Below, one piece after another: positions 10,440 through 18,303 of a DNA stretch of 64,000 nt (positions are counted from its first letter, which is position 1; every line of letters begins with the position of its first letter). The notes below the pieces were generated by a model. It was not told the origin of the DNA, did no database searches, and saw only the letters and a list, made by a program, of their open reading frames with translations. The position numbers and the translations under genes were made by a program. Source of the DNA: Micromonospora sp. WMMD980 (GTDB lineage: Bacteria; Actinomycetota; Actinomycetes; Mycobacteriales; Micromonosporaceae); assembly GCF_029626035.1 (NCBI RefSeq), contig NZ_JARUBE010000003.1, positions 186,001 through 250,000 of the forward strand. Reading direction: 5' to 3'.

Positions 10440-11603
10440 ATGCGAAACCGCTACCTCGACCTGCTTCGCTTCCTGGCCATCCTGCGCGTCGTCACCTACC
10501 ACGTCACCGGTTACGCCTCGCTCACGCTGGTGTTCCCGGCGATGGCGGTGATGTTCGCGTTGGCCGGGTCGCTGATGGCCGCGTCGCTGGACCGCAGCGG
10601 GGTGCGTGCGGTCGGGCGCCGGCTGCGGCGGCTGCTGCCCTCGCTCTGGGTGCTCGCCGCGGTCTTCGTGCCGGCGATGCTGCTCACCGGGCTGCCGTTC
10701 AGCCCGAAGGTGCTGCTCTGGCTCCTCCCGATCAGTGACCCGCCGGCCAACTACTGGGGCGGGCTGGCGCTCAGCCCGATCTGGTACCTGCGCGACTACC
10801 TCTGGTTCGTGCTCGCCTCGCCGCCGGCGCTCTGGCTGTTCCGCCGGGCGCCGCTGCCCACGCTCGCCGCCCCGTACGCGCTGCTCGCCACGATCGAGTT
10901 CGGGATCCTGCAGAACCCGCCGACGGTGCTGCGCGAGTTCGGTCTCTACTTCGGCGCCTGGCTGCTCGGGTTCGCCCACCACGACGGGCTGCTGCGCCGA
11001 ACGCGTCACCGGGTGCTGCTGCCGCTCGCCGCGGTGGTGGGCGCGGCCGGGCTGGCCTGGATCGTCACCCACCCCGGCCCGCGCGGCTACGACATCAACG
11101 ACATCCCGCTGGGCAACGCGCTCTGGGCGACGGCGTTCATCCTGGTGGCGATCGGTCGGGCGCCGGCCGGCGTGGCCTGGGTCGACCGCGTTCCGGTGCT
11201 CGGCCGGGCGGTGACCGTGGTGAATCGGCGGGCGTTGACGATCTACCTGTGGCACATGCCGTTCGTGGTGGCGCTCACCCCGCTGGTGGGCCTGGTGGGC
11301 TGGTCGACCACCGACCCGGTCGGCCTGTGGCTGCGGGTGGTCCTGGTCTTCGCGCTCGTCGGGGTGGTGACGTTGCTGGTCGGCTGGGTCGAGGACGTGG
11401 CCGCCCGGCGTACCCCGGAACTGGTGCCGGGCAGGCCGCGACGGTCCGCGGCCGACCGGGCGGCGACCGCGCCGGCCAGCCCGGCCCCGGCCGGCGCGGC
11501 GGGCGGGTTGGTCGGGGCCGGGGCCCGGGTGCCGGCGCCGCGCCGCGAACGCGACGACCCGGCCGCCGACCGGGTCGCCGAGCCGGAGCACGCCGGCGAC
11601 TGA
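10440..11603 (+). CDS. Acyltransferase 3-family integral membrane protein
   Basis: Multi-spanning protein of 387 residues resembling membrane acyltransferases that O-acylate surface sugars or lipids. Seen: N-terminal RNRYLDLLRFLAILRVVTYHVTGYA, with the family-typical His after the first helix, about ten hydrophobic helices, and a WHMPF motif near residue 277. The final 55 residues are a charged, Pro/Ala-rich cytoplasmic tail. Typical members have RxxDxLRxxA; here the motif reads RYLDLLRFLA. No obvious Shine-Dalgarno precedes the ATG. The 120-bp upstream gap may hold the promoter. It converges on the DUF4097 lipoprotein gene, with 11 bp between the stops. Confidence 0.85.
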   Translation: MRNRYLDLLRFLAILRVVTYHVTGYASLTLVFPAMAVMFALAGSLMAASLDRSGVRAVGRRLRRLLPSLWVLAAVFVPAMLLTGLPFSPKVLLWLLPISDPPANYWGGLALSPIWYLRDYLWFVLASPPALWLFRRAPLPTLAAPYALLATIEFGILQNPPTVLREFGLYFGAWLLGFAHHDGLLRRTRHRVLLPLAAVVGAAGLAWIVTHPGPRGYDINDIPLGNALWATAFILVAIGRAPAGVAWVDRVPVLGRAVTVVNRRALTIYLWHMPFVVALTPLVGLVGWSTTDPVGLWLRVVLVFALVGVVTLLVGWVEDVAARRTPELVPGRPRRSAADRAATAPASPAPAGAAGGLVGAGARVPAPRRERDDPAADRVAEPEHAGD

Positions 11604-11614
11604 GCGGCGGCCGC

Positions 11615-12403
11615 TCAGCGACCGGTGACGGTGACGTTGCCGCTGGTGGCCGAGATGTCGAGCAGCAGGGACGCGCCCGGATCGTTCGTCACCCGCACGT
11701 CGGTGTCGCCGGACCTGGCGTCGGCCCGCACCCGGTAGCGGCCGTCCGGCACGACCAGGTCGACGTTTCCGCTGGTGGCGTGCAGTCGGGCCGGGGCGGG
11801 CTGGTCCAGTTCGACGGTGAGGTTGCCCGAGGTGGCCTCCGCGTCGACCGTGGAGGCGAGCCGGCGGGCCTCGATGTCGCCGGACTTGGCGCGCAGCCGG
11901 ACCGGTCCGGCCACCTCGACCAGCCGGATGTTGCCCGACGTGGTGTCGGCGCGCACCTCGCCGGTCGCCCCGTTGATGGTGAGGTCGCCCGAGCTGAGCG
12001 TGAACTCCACGACGCCCACGTCGGTGAGGTCGACGTTGCCCGAGCCGGTGCCGCCGCGCACCGCCACGCCCTTGGGCGCGGTCACCTCCCAGGAGATGCT
12101 GCACCGGTGGCCGCAGTCGGTGGGCAGCACCAACTCGTCGCCCTTGAGCTCGTAGCGGCTCTCCGGCTCGCCGCCCTGGTAACGAACCGTGCGCTTGATC
12201 TTCACCTGGTCGGCGGGACCGTTGCCCCGGATCACCACGTCGCCCGAGCCGCCGTCGTCCACGGTGATCCGGGTGACCTTCGCGCGTTCGGTCTGGTCGT
12301 AGTCGAGCCGGCGGAACGACAGGGTGTCACACCCGGCGAGCACGATGAGCGTGGCGGCGGCGGTCGCGGCCATCACCGCACGACCCGTTCGGAGCGAAGC
12401 CAT
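11615..12403 (-). CDS. DUF4097-type beta-repeat lipoprotein
   Basis: Predicted exported lipoprotein of 262 residues. The N terminus has a signal peptide ending in a lipobox (TLIVLAGC). The rest is a repetitive beta-strand protein in which TSGN/SGD turns recur at about 18-20 residue intervals (GTGSGNVDLTDV, SSGDLTINGA, TTSGNIRLVEV, KSGDIEARRL, ATSGNLTVEL, ATSGNVDLVV, ATSGNVTVTG), the DUF4097 right-handed beta-solenoid pattern. One Cys pair (DCGHRCSISW) could form a disulphide. Function is not known. Its start is divergent from recO, with about 100 bp between them. Confidence 0.85.
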   Translation of the reverse strand: MASLRTGRAVMAATAAATLIVLAGCDTLSFRRLDYDQTERAKVTRITVDDGGSGDVVIRGNGPADQVKIKRTVRYQGGEPESRYELKGDELVLPTDCGHRCSISWEVTAPKGVAVRGGTGSGNVDLTDVGVVEFTLSSGDLTINGATGEVRADTTSGNIRLVEVAGPVRLRAKSGDIEARRLASTVDAEATSGNLTVELDQPAPARLHATSGNVDLVVPDGRYRVRADARSGDTDVRVTNDPGASLLLDISATSGNVTVTGR

Positions 12404-12505
12404 GGCGAGAACCCTAGGTCCGGCGGGGCGGCCGGCGCATCGGGGATGGGCCGCCGGTCCACCCCGATCCGACCCTGAGATCGCACCCCGAGAGAGAATG
12501 GACCG

Positions 12506-13381
12506 ATGGCCGGATACCGCCGACAGCTCTACCGCGACGACGCGGTGGTGTTGCGCGTGCAGAAGCTGGGCGAGTCCGACCGGATCATCACCCTGTTCAC
12601 CCGCCGGCACGGCCGGCTGCGCGCGGTGGCCCGGGGCGTCCGCCGCACCACCAGCAGGTTCGGCGCCCGGCTGGAGCCGTTCGGGCACGTCGACCTCCAG
12701 CTCGCCGGTGACCCCAAGGGCAACCAGGGCAGCTCGCTGCACACCGTCAGCCAGGTCGAGGCGATCGAGCTGTACGGCAAGTGGTTCCTCGGCGACTACC
12801 CCCGCTACACGGCGGCCAGCGCGATCGCCGAGACCGCCGAGCGGCTCACCCCGGTCGAGCGGGAGCCGTCGCTGCGGTTGTTCCAGCTCACCCTCGGCGC
12901 GCTGAAGTCGCTGGCCCGCGGCGACCACGCCACCACGCTGGTGCTCGACGCCTACCTGCTGCGCGGCATGTCGTACGCCGGCTGGGCGCCCGCGCTGACC
13001 GCGTGCGCGGTCTGCGGCGAACCGGGCGCGCACCGCGCGTTCTCGGTGCCGGCCGGCGGCGCCGTCTGCCCGGACTGCCGGCCCCCCGGCGCGGCCCACC
13101 CGGCGCCGGCCACGCTCACGCTGATGTCCGCGTTGACCACCGGCGACTGGGCGTACGCCGACGCCGCCGAGACCGCCGTGCGCCGGGAGTGCAGCGGGCT
13201 GGTCGCGGCGCACCTCCAGTGGCACCTGGAGCGCGCGCTACGCTCGCTGCCGCTGGTCGACCGGGGTGCCCCGGCGTCCGGCGCGGTCCCGCCGCCGGGC
13301 GGCGCGGGGCCGGGTGTGGTCCCGCCGCGCACCGGCGCCGGACCGGCCGCCGCCGGTGTCAACAGGGAGATGACCGAGTGA
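12506..13381 (+). CDS. recO: DNA repair protein RecO
   Basis: RecO helps RecR and RecF load RecA onto SSB-coated single-stranded DNA and anneals strands. The 291-residue protein has the N-terminal OB-fold ([28 protein letters not shown]), a helical middle, and a zinc finger [10 protein letters not shown]...CPDC in the C-terminal half. After the family core ([14 protein letters not shown]) there is a 45-residue Pro/Gly/Ala-rich tail. ATG 12506 lies six bases after GAGAAT, a weak leaderless-type -10. Its stop overlaps the uppS start (GTGA). Confidence 0.94.
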   Translation: MAGYRRQLYRDDAVVLRVQKLGESDRIITLFTRRHGRLRAVARGVRRTTSRFGARLEPFGHVDLQLAGDPKGNQGSSLHTVSQVEAIELYGKWFLGDYPRYTAASAIAETAERLTPVEREPSLRLFQLTLGALKSLARGDHATTLVLDAYLLRGMSYAGWAPALTACAVCGEPGAHRAFSVPAGGAVCPDCRPPGAAHPAPATLTLMSALTTGDWAYADAAETAVRRECSGLVAAHLQWHLERALRSLPLVDRGAPASGAVPPPGGAGPGVVPPRTGAGPAAAGVNREMTE

Positions 13382-14190
13382 TCCGTTCGACGAGGGCGAC
13401 CCGCCGCGAGCCGTCGCCGCCGACCCCGCACCCGTCCGGCGCCCGCCCGCCGGCGCTGCCGCCCGCCGCGCTGCCCCGGCACGTCGCGATCGTGATGGAC
13501 GGTAACGGCCGCTGGGCCAAGGAGCGCGGGCTGCCCCGCACCAAGGGGCACGAGCAGGGCGAGCACAGCCTGTTCGACGCCGTCGAGGGCGCGATCGAGC
13601 TGGGCGTGCCCTACCTGTCGGCCTACGCGTTCTCCACCGAGAACTGGCGGCGCTCGCCGGACGAGGTCCGGTTCCTGATGGGCTTCAACCGCGACGTCAT
13701 CCGCCGCCGCCGCGACCAGCTCGTCGACCTGGGCGTGCGGGTGGTCTGGTCGGGTCGGGCCGGGCGGCTGTGGAAGAGCGTCATCTCCGAGTTGCAGACC
13801 GCCGAGGAGATGTCTCGCCACAACTCGACGCTGACGCTCCAGTTCTGCGTCAACTACGGCGGCCAGGCGGAGATCGCCGACGCCGCCGCGGCGATCGCCC
13901 GTGACGTCGCCGCCGGCAAGCTCCACCCGGACAAGGTCACCGAGAAGACGGTGGCCCGCTACCTCTACCACCCCGAGGTGCCCGAGGTGGACCTGTTCCT
14001 GCGACCCTCCGGCGAGCAGCGCATCTCCAACTTCCTGCTCTGGCAGACCGCCTACGCCGAACTGGTCTACCTGGACACGCTCTGGCCCGACTTCGACCGC
14101 CGCCACCTCTGGTACGCCTGCGAGCTGTACGCCCAGCGGGACCGCCGCTTCGGCGGCGCGCTGCCCAACCCGGTCGCCCCGGGAGTCTGA
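13378..14190 (+). CDS. uppS: Isoprenyl (undecaprenyl) diphosphate synthase, cis-type
   Basis: Z-prenyl diphosphate synthase that builds the lipid carrier for peptidoglycan and other surface polymers. In 270 residues: catalytic [37 protein letters not shown], and C-terminal [27 protein letters not shown] with LWPDFD. An approximately 40-residue Pro-rich N-terminal extension precedes the catalytic domain. GTG 13378 overlaps the recO stop, so translation is coupled. Chain length (C50 versus C55) cannot be read from sequence. Confidence 0.96.
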   Translation: MIRSTRATRREPSPPTPHPSGARPPALPPAALPRHVAIVMDGNGRWAKERGLPRTKGHEQGEHSLFDAVEGAIELGVPYLSAYAFSTENWRRSPDEVRFLMGFNRDVIRRRRDQLVDLGVRVVWSGRAGRLWKSVISELQTAEEMSRHNSTLTLQFCVNYGGQAEIADAAAAIARDVAAGKLHPDKVTEKTVARYLYHPEVPEVDLFLRPSGEQRISNFLLWQTAYAELVYLDTLWPDFDRRHLWYACELYAQRDRRFGGALPNPVAPGV

Positions 14191-14257
14191 GCTCACGCTT
14201 ACCGACGCGCCACGCGGGGTATCCGTACGGACAACAGCACACGCGGAGGTGAACCAC

Positions 14258-14443
14258 ATGATTCAGAAGCGGATCGCGCAGTGGGCGGTCATGGCGGTCG
14301 CCGTGCCGCTGGCGGCGGCCGGCGCGCGCCGGCTCAGCCACTCGTTGGAGGCCCGTCGCGGGCCGACCGGGGTGAGCCGCCTGCTGACCAAGGGCGCCGA
14401 CCTGATCCGGCCGCAGAAGGCCAAGCGCCGCCGGTTCTTCTGA
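14258..14443 (+). CDS. Small basic membrane-associated protein, unknown
   Basis: 61-residue protein with an N-terminal hydrophobic stretch (AQWAVMAVAVPLAAAGA) and a very basic C terminus ending RPQKAKRRRFF. It reads as a single-pass membrane peptide with a cytoplasmic basic tail. A perfect Shine-Dalgarno (GGAGGT, 14245-14250) precedes the ATG, and a terminator follows at 14475, so it is probably a real expressed gene, either alone or at the end of the recO-uppS transcript. I do not recognise the family. Confidence 0.7.
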   Translation: MIQKRIAQWAVMAVAVPLAAAGARRLSHSLEARRGPTGVSRLLTKGADLIRPQKAKRRRFF

Positions 14444-14474
14444 GCTGCCCGGCCGGCGTCGACCGGCCGTACCC

Positions 14475-14502
14475 GGAACGCCCCGCATCCGCGGGGCGTT
14501 CC
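14475..14502 (+). terminator. Rho-independent-type terminator after the small basic protein
   Basis: Perfect 12-bp stem GGAACGCCCCGC / GCGGGGCGTTCC with a four-base loop, followed by GCTTTA rather than a long T-run. It closes the recO-uppS-small protein unit. Confidence 0.8.
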
Positions 14503-14558
14503 GCTTTACCATCGGCGCAGGGCGCGCCGCCGGGACGCGCCGCCACGGGGGTGGAGAC

Positions 14559-14834
14559 ATGCGCGATCTCCGGTACGAGTTGACGGCCGCCCTGGCCGCC
14601 GCCGACCTGGTGGAGCGGACCCGTCGGGAGGCGGTCGCCGACCTGTGCGCCGGGGTGGCCGAGCGGCACTGCGCCGACCTGGGGCACACCCCGGCGGTCC
14701 GCTCCGGCGAGATCGGTGAGCTGGCCGCGGGGGAGCCGGCGGCCAGCTGGGCGCCGGCGTCGGACGGCCCCGGCCCGGCGCGTGCCATGGCGCGCCGCGA
14801 CCCGGGGCCGCCCTCCGGTGACCGGGCGTGGTGA
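14559..14834 (+). CDS. Hypothetical protein
   Basis: 91-residue protein. The first 50 residues look like a regular helix (RYELTAALAAADLVERTRREAVADLCAGVAERHC), the rest is Pro/Ala/Gly-rich and probably disordered. GGTGGAG about 7 bases before the ATG serves as ribosome binding site. The stop is three bases from the end of the convergent gnd gene. Not recognised; codon use is normal for the window, which supports coding, but no motif gives a function. Confidence 0.5.
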   Translation: MRDLRYELTAALAAADLVERTRREAVADLCAGVAERHCADLGHTPAVRSGEIGELAAGEPAASWAPASDGPGPARAMARRDPGPPSGDRAW

Positions 14835-14837
14835 GCC

Positions 14838-16280
14838 TCAGCCCTCCACTTCGGAGCGGTCACCCGCCCAGAGGGTGTGGAACGAGCCGGCCCGGTCCAC
14901 CCGGTGGTAGGTGTGCGCGCCGAAGTTGTCCCGCAGGCCCTGGATCAGCGCGGCCGGCAGCCGCTCGGCGCGCAGCGCGTCGAAGTAGGCCAGCGACGAC
15001 GCGAAGGCCGGGGTCGGCACGCCCGCCCGGGCCGCGTCGGCCACCACCCGCCGCCAGGCCGGCACGCCGGCGCTGACCCGCTCGGCGAACCAGGGCGCGA
15101 CCAGCAGCGTCGACAGGTCCGGCTCGCCGTCGTACGCCTCCTTGATCCGGTCCAGGAAGCGGGCCCGGATGATGCAGCCGCCCCGCCAGATGGTGGCCGT
15201 GCCGCCCAGGTCGATGTCCCAGTCGTACTCCCGGCTGCCGGCGCGGATGTGGTCGAAACCCTGCGCGTACGCGACGATCTTGCTGGCCAGCAGCGCGCGG
15301 CGCACGTCCTCGACGAACGTGTCCCGGTCCTCCACCTGCCACTTCTCGCCGGCGTCGGGGAAGACCCGGCGGGCGGCCTCGCGCTGGTCGGCGTGACCGG
15401 ACAGCGACCGGGCGAATGTGGCCTCGGCGATGCCGGTGATCGGGATGCCCAGGTCCAGTGCGCTCTGCACGGTCCAGCGGCCGGTGCCCTTCTGCTCGGC
15501 CTGGTCGAGCACCACGTCCACGAACGCCTTGCCGGTCGCCGCGTCGGTGTGGCCGAGCACCTCGGCGGTGATCTCGATGAGGAACGACTCCAGCTCGCCG
15601 CCGTTCCACTCCCGGAAGATCTCCGCGATCTCCGCCGGGCTCGCCGACAGGCCGGCCCGCAACAGGTCGTACGCCTCGGCGATGAGCTGCATGTCGGCGT
15701 ACTCGATGCCGTTGTGCACCATCTTCACGAAGTGCCCGGCCCCGTCCGGCCCGACGTGCCGGCAGCACGACTCGCCCTCGACCTGCGCGGCGATCTTCTC
15801 GAAGATCGGCCCGAGCTTCTGGTAGGACTCCGCGGAGCCGCCCGGCATGATGCTCGGGCCGCGCAGCGCGCCCTCCTCGCCGCCGGAGACGCCGGTGCCG
15901 ACGAAGTGCAGCCCGTGCTCGCGCAGCGCCTCCTCCCGGCGGCGGGTGTCGGCGAAGTGCGCGTTGCCGCAGTCGACGACGATGTCCCCCTCCTCCAGCA
16001 GCGGGATCAGCTCGTCGATCACGGCGTCGGTGGGCGCGCCGGCCTTCACCATCACGATGACCGCGCGCGGGCGCTCCAGCGAGCCGACGAAGTCGGCAAG
16101 CGACTCGGACGGCACGAAGGTGCCCTCGTCGCCGTGCTCGGCGACCAGGCTGCGGGTGCGTTCCGGCGACCGGTTGTGCACCGCCACGGAGAAGCCGTTG
16201 CGGGCCAGGTTCCGGGCCAGGTTGCGACCCATCACCGCCAGACCGGTGACCCCGATCTGCGCCGTCGCCTGTTCTGCCAT
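14838..16280 (-). CDS. gnd: 6-phosphogluconate dehydrogenase, decarboxylating
   Basis: Oxidises 6-phosphogluconate to ribulose 5-phosphate and CO2 with NADP+ in the oxidative pentose phosphate pathway. Signatures in order: Rossmann GLAVMGRNLARNLARNG, VSGGEEGALRGPSIMPGG, catalytic HFVKMVHNGIEYADMQ, and C-terminal RDNFGAHTYHRVDRAG with the substrate-binding Arg/His. About 480 residues is the long dimeric form. ATG 16280 is preceded by GAGAGGTGG at good spacing; an upstream in-frame GTG (16292) is less likely. It follows the UPF0045 gene on the same strand after 106 bp. Confidence 0.96.
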   Translation of the reverse strand: MAEQATAQIGVTGLAVMGRNLARNLARNGFSVAVHNRSPERTRSLVAEHGDEGTFVPSESLADFVGSLERPRAVIVMVKAGAPTDAVIDELIPLLEEGDIVVDCGNAHFADTRRREEALREHGLHFVGTGVSGGEEGALRGPSIMPGGSAESYQKLGPIFEKIAAQVEGESCCRHVGPDGAGHFVKMVHNGIEYADMQLIAEAYDLLRAGLSASPAEIAEIFREWNGGELESFLIEITAEVLGHTDAATGKAFVDVVLDQAEQKGTGRWTVQSALDLGIPITGIAEATFARSLSGHADQREAARRVFPDAGEKWQVEDRDTFVEDVRRALLASKIVAYAQGFDHIRAGSREYDWDIDLGGTATIWRGGCIIRARFLDRIKEAYDGEPDLSTLLVAPWFAERVSAGVPAWRRVVADAARAGVPTPAFASSLAYFDALRAERLPAALIQGLRDNFGAHTYHRVDRAGSFHTLWAGDRSEVEG

Positions 16281-16386
16281 GCGAACCGCCACCTCTCGTC
16301 CTCGTTGCCGTCATGCGACCGTATCGCGGTCACCGGGTGAGCGGATCACACCTCGACGGTGGGTGAGGAGCCGGTGGCGGCGCGTC

Positions 16387-16683
16387 TCACCCCTCGGCGA
16401 GACGCGCCTCGACGTGTGCCACCTTCGCGGTCAGCGCGTCGGTCACCCCGGAACGCAGATCGGCCTTGAGCACCAGGCTGACCCGGGGCGCCTGGGCGGC
16501 GACGGTGTCGACGGCCCGTCTCACCACCGCCATCACCTCGTCCCACTCGCCTTCGACGGTGGTGAACATGGCGTCGGTGCGGTTCGGCAGGCCGGACTCG
16601 CGGACCACCCGGACGGCGTCGGCGACCAGGTCACCCACGGACTCACCCACGCCGAGCGGGGTGATCGAGAACGCGATCAGCAT
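16387..16683 (-). CDS. UPF0045/MTH1187-type thiamine-binding protein (YkoF-like single domain)
   Basis: 98-residue ACT-like protein: [11 protein letters not shown] at the start, [24 protein letters not shown] in the middle, and a C-terminal strand [13 protein letters not shown]. The family is the single-domain version of B. subtilis YkoF, which binds thiamine or HMP and is encoded with the ykoEDC importer. Here ykoEDC lies under 1 kb away on the same strand, separated by a plus-strand ORF, so a role in thiamine sensing or buffering is a reasonable inference. Confidence 0.8.
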   Translation of the reverse strand: MLIAFSITPLGVGESVGDLVADAVRVVRESGLPNRTDAMFTTVEGEWDEVMAVVRRAVDTVAAQAPRVSLVLKADLRSGVTDALTAKVAHVEARLAEG

Positions 16684-16933
16684 GCCGACGATGGTGCCAG
16701 TAATTCGGCTGCGGTGGCCGGCCGTGGCGGGCTAGCGTGTCGGTATGCGTAAGTGACGCCCTACCTCCGAGCCCGGTCCACCGCCGCAGTCGCCGTGGAC
16801 CCGTCCCGCTCCGGGCGTCCGCATCCCCTTCCCGCCGCCGCTTGTTCGCGGTGTCCGTCGTGGTCGGATCGCACCCGGGGCATCCGCTCGGCGCGTCCCT
16901 GGTCGGCGCGCCCGACAGACAGGAGGCCCGCGG

Positions 16934-17398
16934 ATGCCCGCGAAGCGCAACCCGAAGAAGTCCCGCACGTCGTCGCGGTCCCGGCCGCAGCCCACCCCAC
17001 CGGACCTCGACGCGCTCAGCGTGGCGCCGTCCATTCCGCCGGCCCTGTCCGGCACGGTGCTGCCGGGCGCGGCGGCGCCCGACGTGGCGCTGCCCGTTGC
17101 GGCTTCGGCAGCCGCAGCGCTGTCCGAGCTGGCGCTGTCCGGTGCGGTGGCGCCCGATACCGCGCTGCCCGTTACCGCGCTGCCCGATACCGCGCTGCCC
17201 GAGGCGGCGGTGCCTGGGGTCGCGCTGCCCGAAGCGGCGGTGCCTGGTGTTCCACTGTCCGAAGCGGCGCCGGCTGGCTCGGCATCGTCGCGCCCTGCAC
17301 CGCCCAAAGCCGGTCCGCCCGGCGGCCGCGATGCCCGGCTGACGGGGCGTAGCCAGCGCGCCGGCCAGGCCCGCTTCTACGCCTTCCGGCGCAGCTGA
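16934..17398 (+). CDS. Low-complexity Ala/Pro repeat protein, unknown
   Basis: 154-residue protein with a lysine/arginine-rich start (MPAKRNPKKSRTSSRSRP), a central low-complexity region built on five-residue units such as TALPD, TALPE, VALPE, AAVPG, and a basic C terminus (GRSQRAGQARFYAFRRS). A strong Shine-Dalgarno (CAGGAGG, around 16919-16925) fixes the start. Because the DNA repeat unit is a multiple of three, all frames are open here; I favour this one for its ribosome binding site and the downstream hairpin. The basic ends suggest nucleic-acid or membrane contact; no known domain. Confidence 0.55.
   Translation: MPAKRNPKKSRTSSRSRPQPTPPDLDALSVAPSIPPALSGTVLPGAAAPDVALPVAASAAAALSELALSGAVAPDTALPVTALPDTALPEAAVPGVALPEAAVPGVPLSEAAPAGSASSRPAPPKAGPPGGRDARLTGRSQRAGQARFYAFRRS
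17152..17268 (+). repeat. In-frame 15/30-bp tandem repeat inside the Ala/Pro-rich gene
   Basis: GCGCTGCCCG recurs at 17162, 17177, 17192 and 17222. The basic unit is 15 bp (GCGCTGCCCGATACC and variants); a 30-bp double unit (GCGCTGCCCGA plus GCGGCGGTGCCTGG) occurs about twice. Copies differ mainly at third positions, indicating ageing of the repeats under retention of frame. Confidence 0.75.
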
Positions 17399-17411
17399 CC
17401 CGCCCGCCGGT

Positions 17412-17475
17412 GGGAAGGGCCGGAGATCTTGGAAGCTTCCGGCCCTTCCCGGGGCACTTTCCTTCCAAGATCTCC
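17412..17475. terminator. Two interlocked inverted repeats between convergent genes
   Basis: Repeat A: GGGAAGGGCCGGA (17412-17424) pairs with TCCGGCCCTTCCC (17438-17450). Repeat B: GGAGATCTTGGAAG (17422-17435) pairs with CTTCCAAGATCTCC (17462-17475). The left arm of B lies in the end and loop of A, so the two stems form either a pseudoknot or mutually exclusive hairpins. Lying between convergent transcripts, it can act as a bidirectional terminator. Confidence 0.7.
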
Positions 17476-17502
17476 ACCCAACGGCGTTGGTGGGGTGGGC
17501 GG

Positions 17503-18303
17503 TCAGCCGATCAGGGGGCGGAAGGTGCCGAGGACGATGCTTGTGGTCAGGGCGCCGACCGCCAGCAGGGCGGCGGCGACCACGAGCAGGGCGTCGGCCC
17601 GGGTGAAGCGCTGTCGGCGGGCGACCGTGCGCGGGGTGCCCGCGTCGAAGCCGCGGGCGTCCATCGCCACCGCCAGCCGGGTGCCCCGCCGGATCGCGCC
17701 GACCAGCAGGGTGAACGCGGTGGACGCGAAGAGTCGCAGCTTGGCGATCGGGTTGCGGCCGGCGTCCACGCCCCGGGCCCGGCGGGCCATGCTGATCATG
17801 CGCCACTCCTGTTCGAGGAGCGGCACCAGCCGGAACGCGGCCAGCGCGCCGATGGCGAACCGGGCCGGCGCCTTCGCGTTCTGGATCAGTGCGTCGGCCA
17901 GCTCGGTCGGGTCGGTGGTGGCGAACACGATGATCCCGGGCAGCGCCACCGCGAGCATCCGCAGCACCAGCCCGAGCGCGGTGACCAGCACGCCCTCGGT
18001 CACCACCACCGGGCCGGCCTCGACGAGCACCCGGCCGGACCGGTCGGCGGCGAAGAGCACCAGCGTGACCAGGATGCCGCCGGCGGCGGCCAGCAGCGGC
18101 CAGGCCCGGCGGGCCAGCACCCGGTAGCGGACGCCGAACAGCGGCAGCACGGCCAGCTCGACGGCGATGGCGATGGCCGGCGCGACCGGGTCCAGCGTGG
18201 CCACCAGCACGATCGTGAACACCATCGCGGCGGCCAGCTTCGCCACCGGGTTGCGCCGGGCCAGCGGGGCGCCGGGCGTCGCCACCGGCTCCAGGTCGAT
18301 CAC
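17503..18303 (-). CDS. ykoC: ECF transporter T component (EcfT/CbiQ family, YkoC)
   Basis: Transmembrane energy-coupling component of an ECF vitamin importer, 266 residues with about five or six helices. The two coupling Ala-Arg-Gly motifs that contact the ATPase are seen as ARRARGVDAG and AMDARGFDAG. GTG 18303 overlaps the ATPase stop (GTGA), so it is translated with ykoD. With the S component and riboswitch upstream, the complex probably imports hydroxymethylpyrimidine or thiamine. An intertwined hairpin lies just past its stop. Confidence 0.88.
   Translation of the reverse strand: MIDLEPVATPGAPLARRNPVAKLAAAMVFTIVLVATLDPVAPAIAIAVELAVLPLFGVRYRVLARRAWPLLAAAGGILVTLVLFAADRSGRVLVEAGPVVVTEGVLVTALGLVLRMLAVALPGIIVFATTDPTELADALIQNAKAPARFAIGALAAFRLVPLLEQEWRMISMARRARGVDAGRNPIAKLRLFASTAFTLLVGAIRRGTRLAVAMDARGFDAGTPRTVARRQRFTRADALLVVAAALLAVGALTTSIVLGTFRPLIG

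Noticed and set aside
17152..17268. Tandem repeat as a CRISPR array or pentapeptide-repeat protein
   Set aside because: Units are 15-30 bp without unique spacers; Pro after the central Leu does not fit the pentapeptide beta-helix consensus.
16732..17307. Minus-strand 191-codon ORF rich in GSATPGTA repeats
   Set aside because: Open only because the DNA repeat unit is a multiple of three; the plus-strand frame has the better ribosome binding site.
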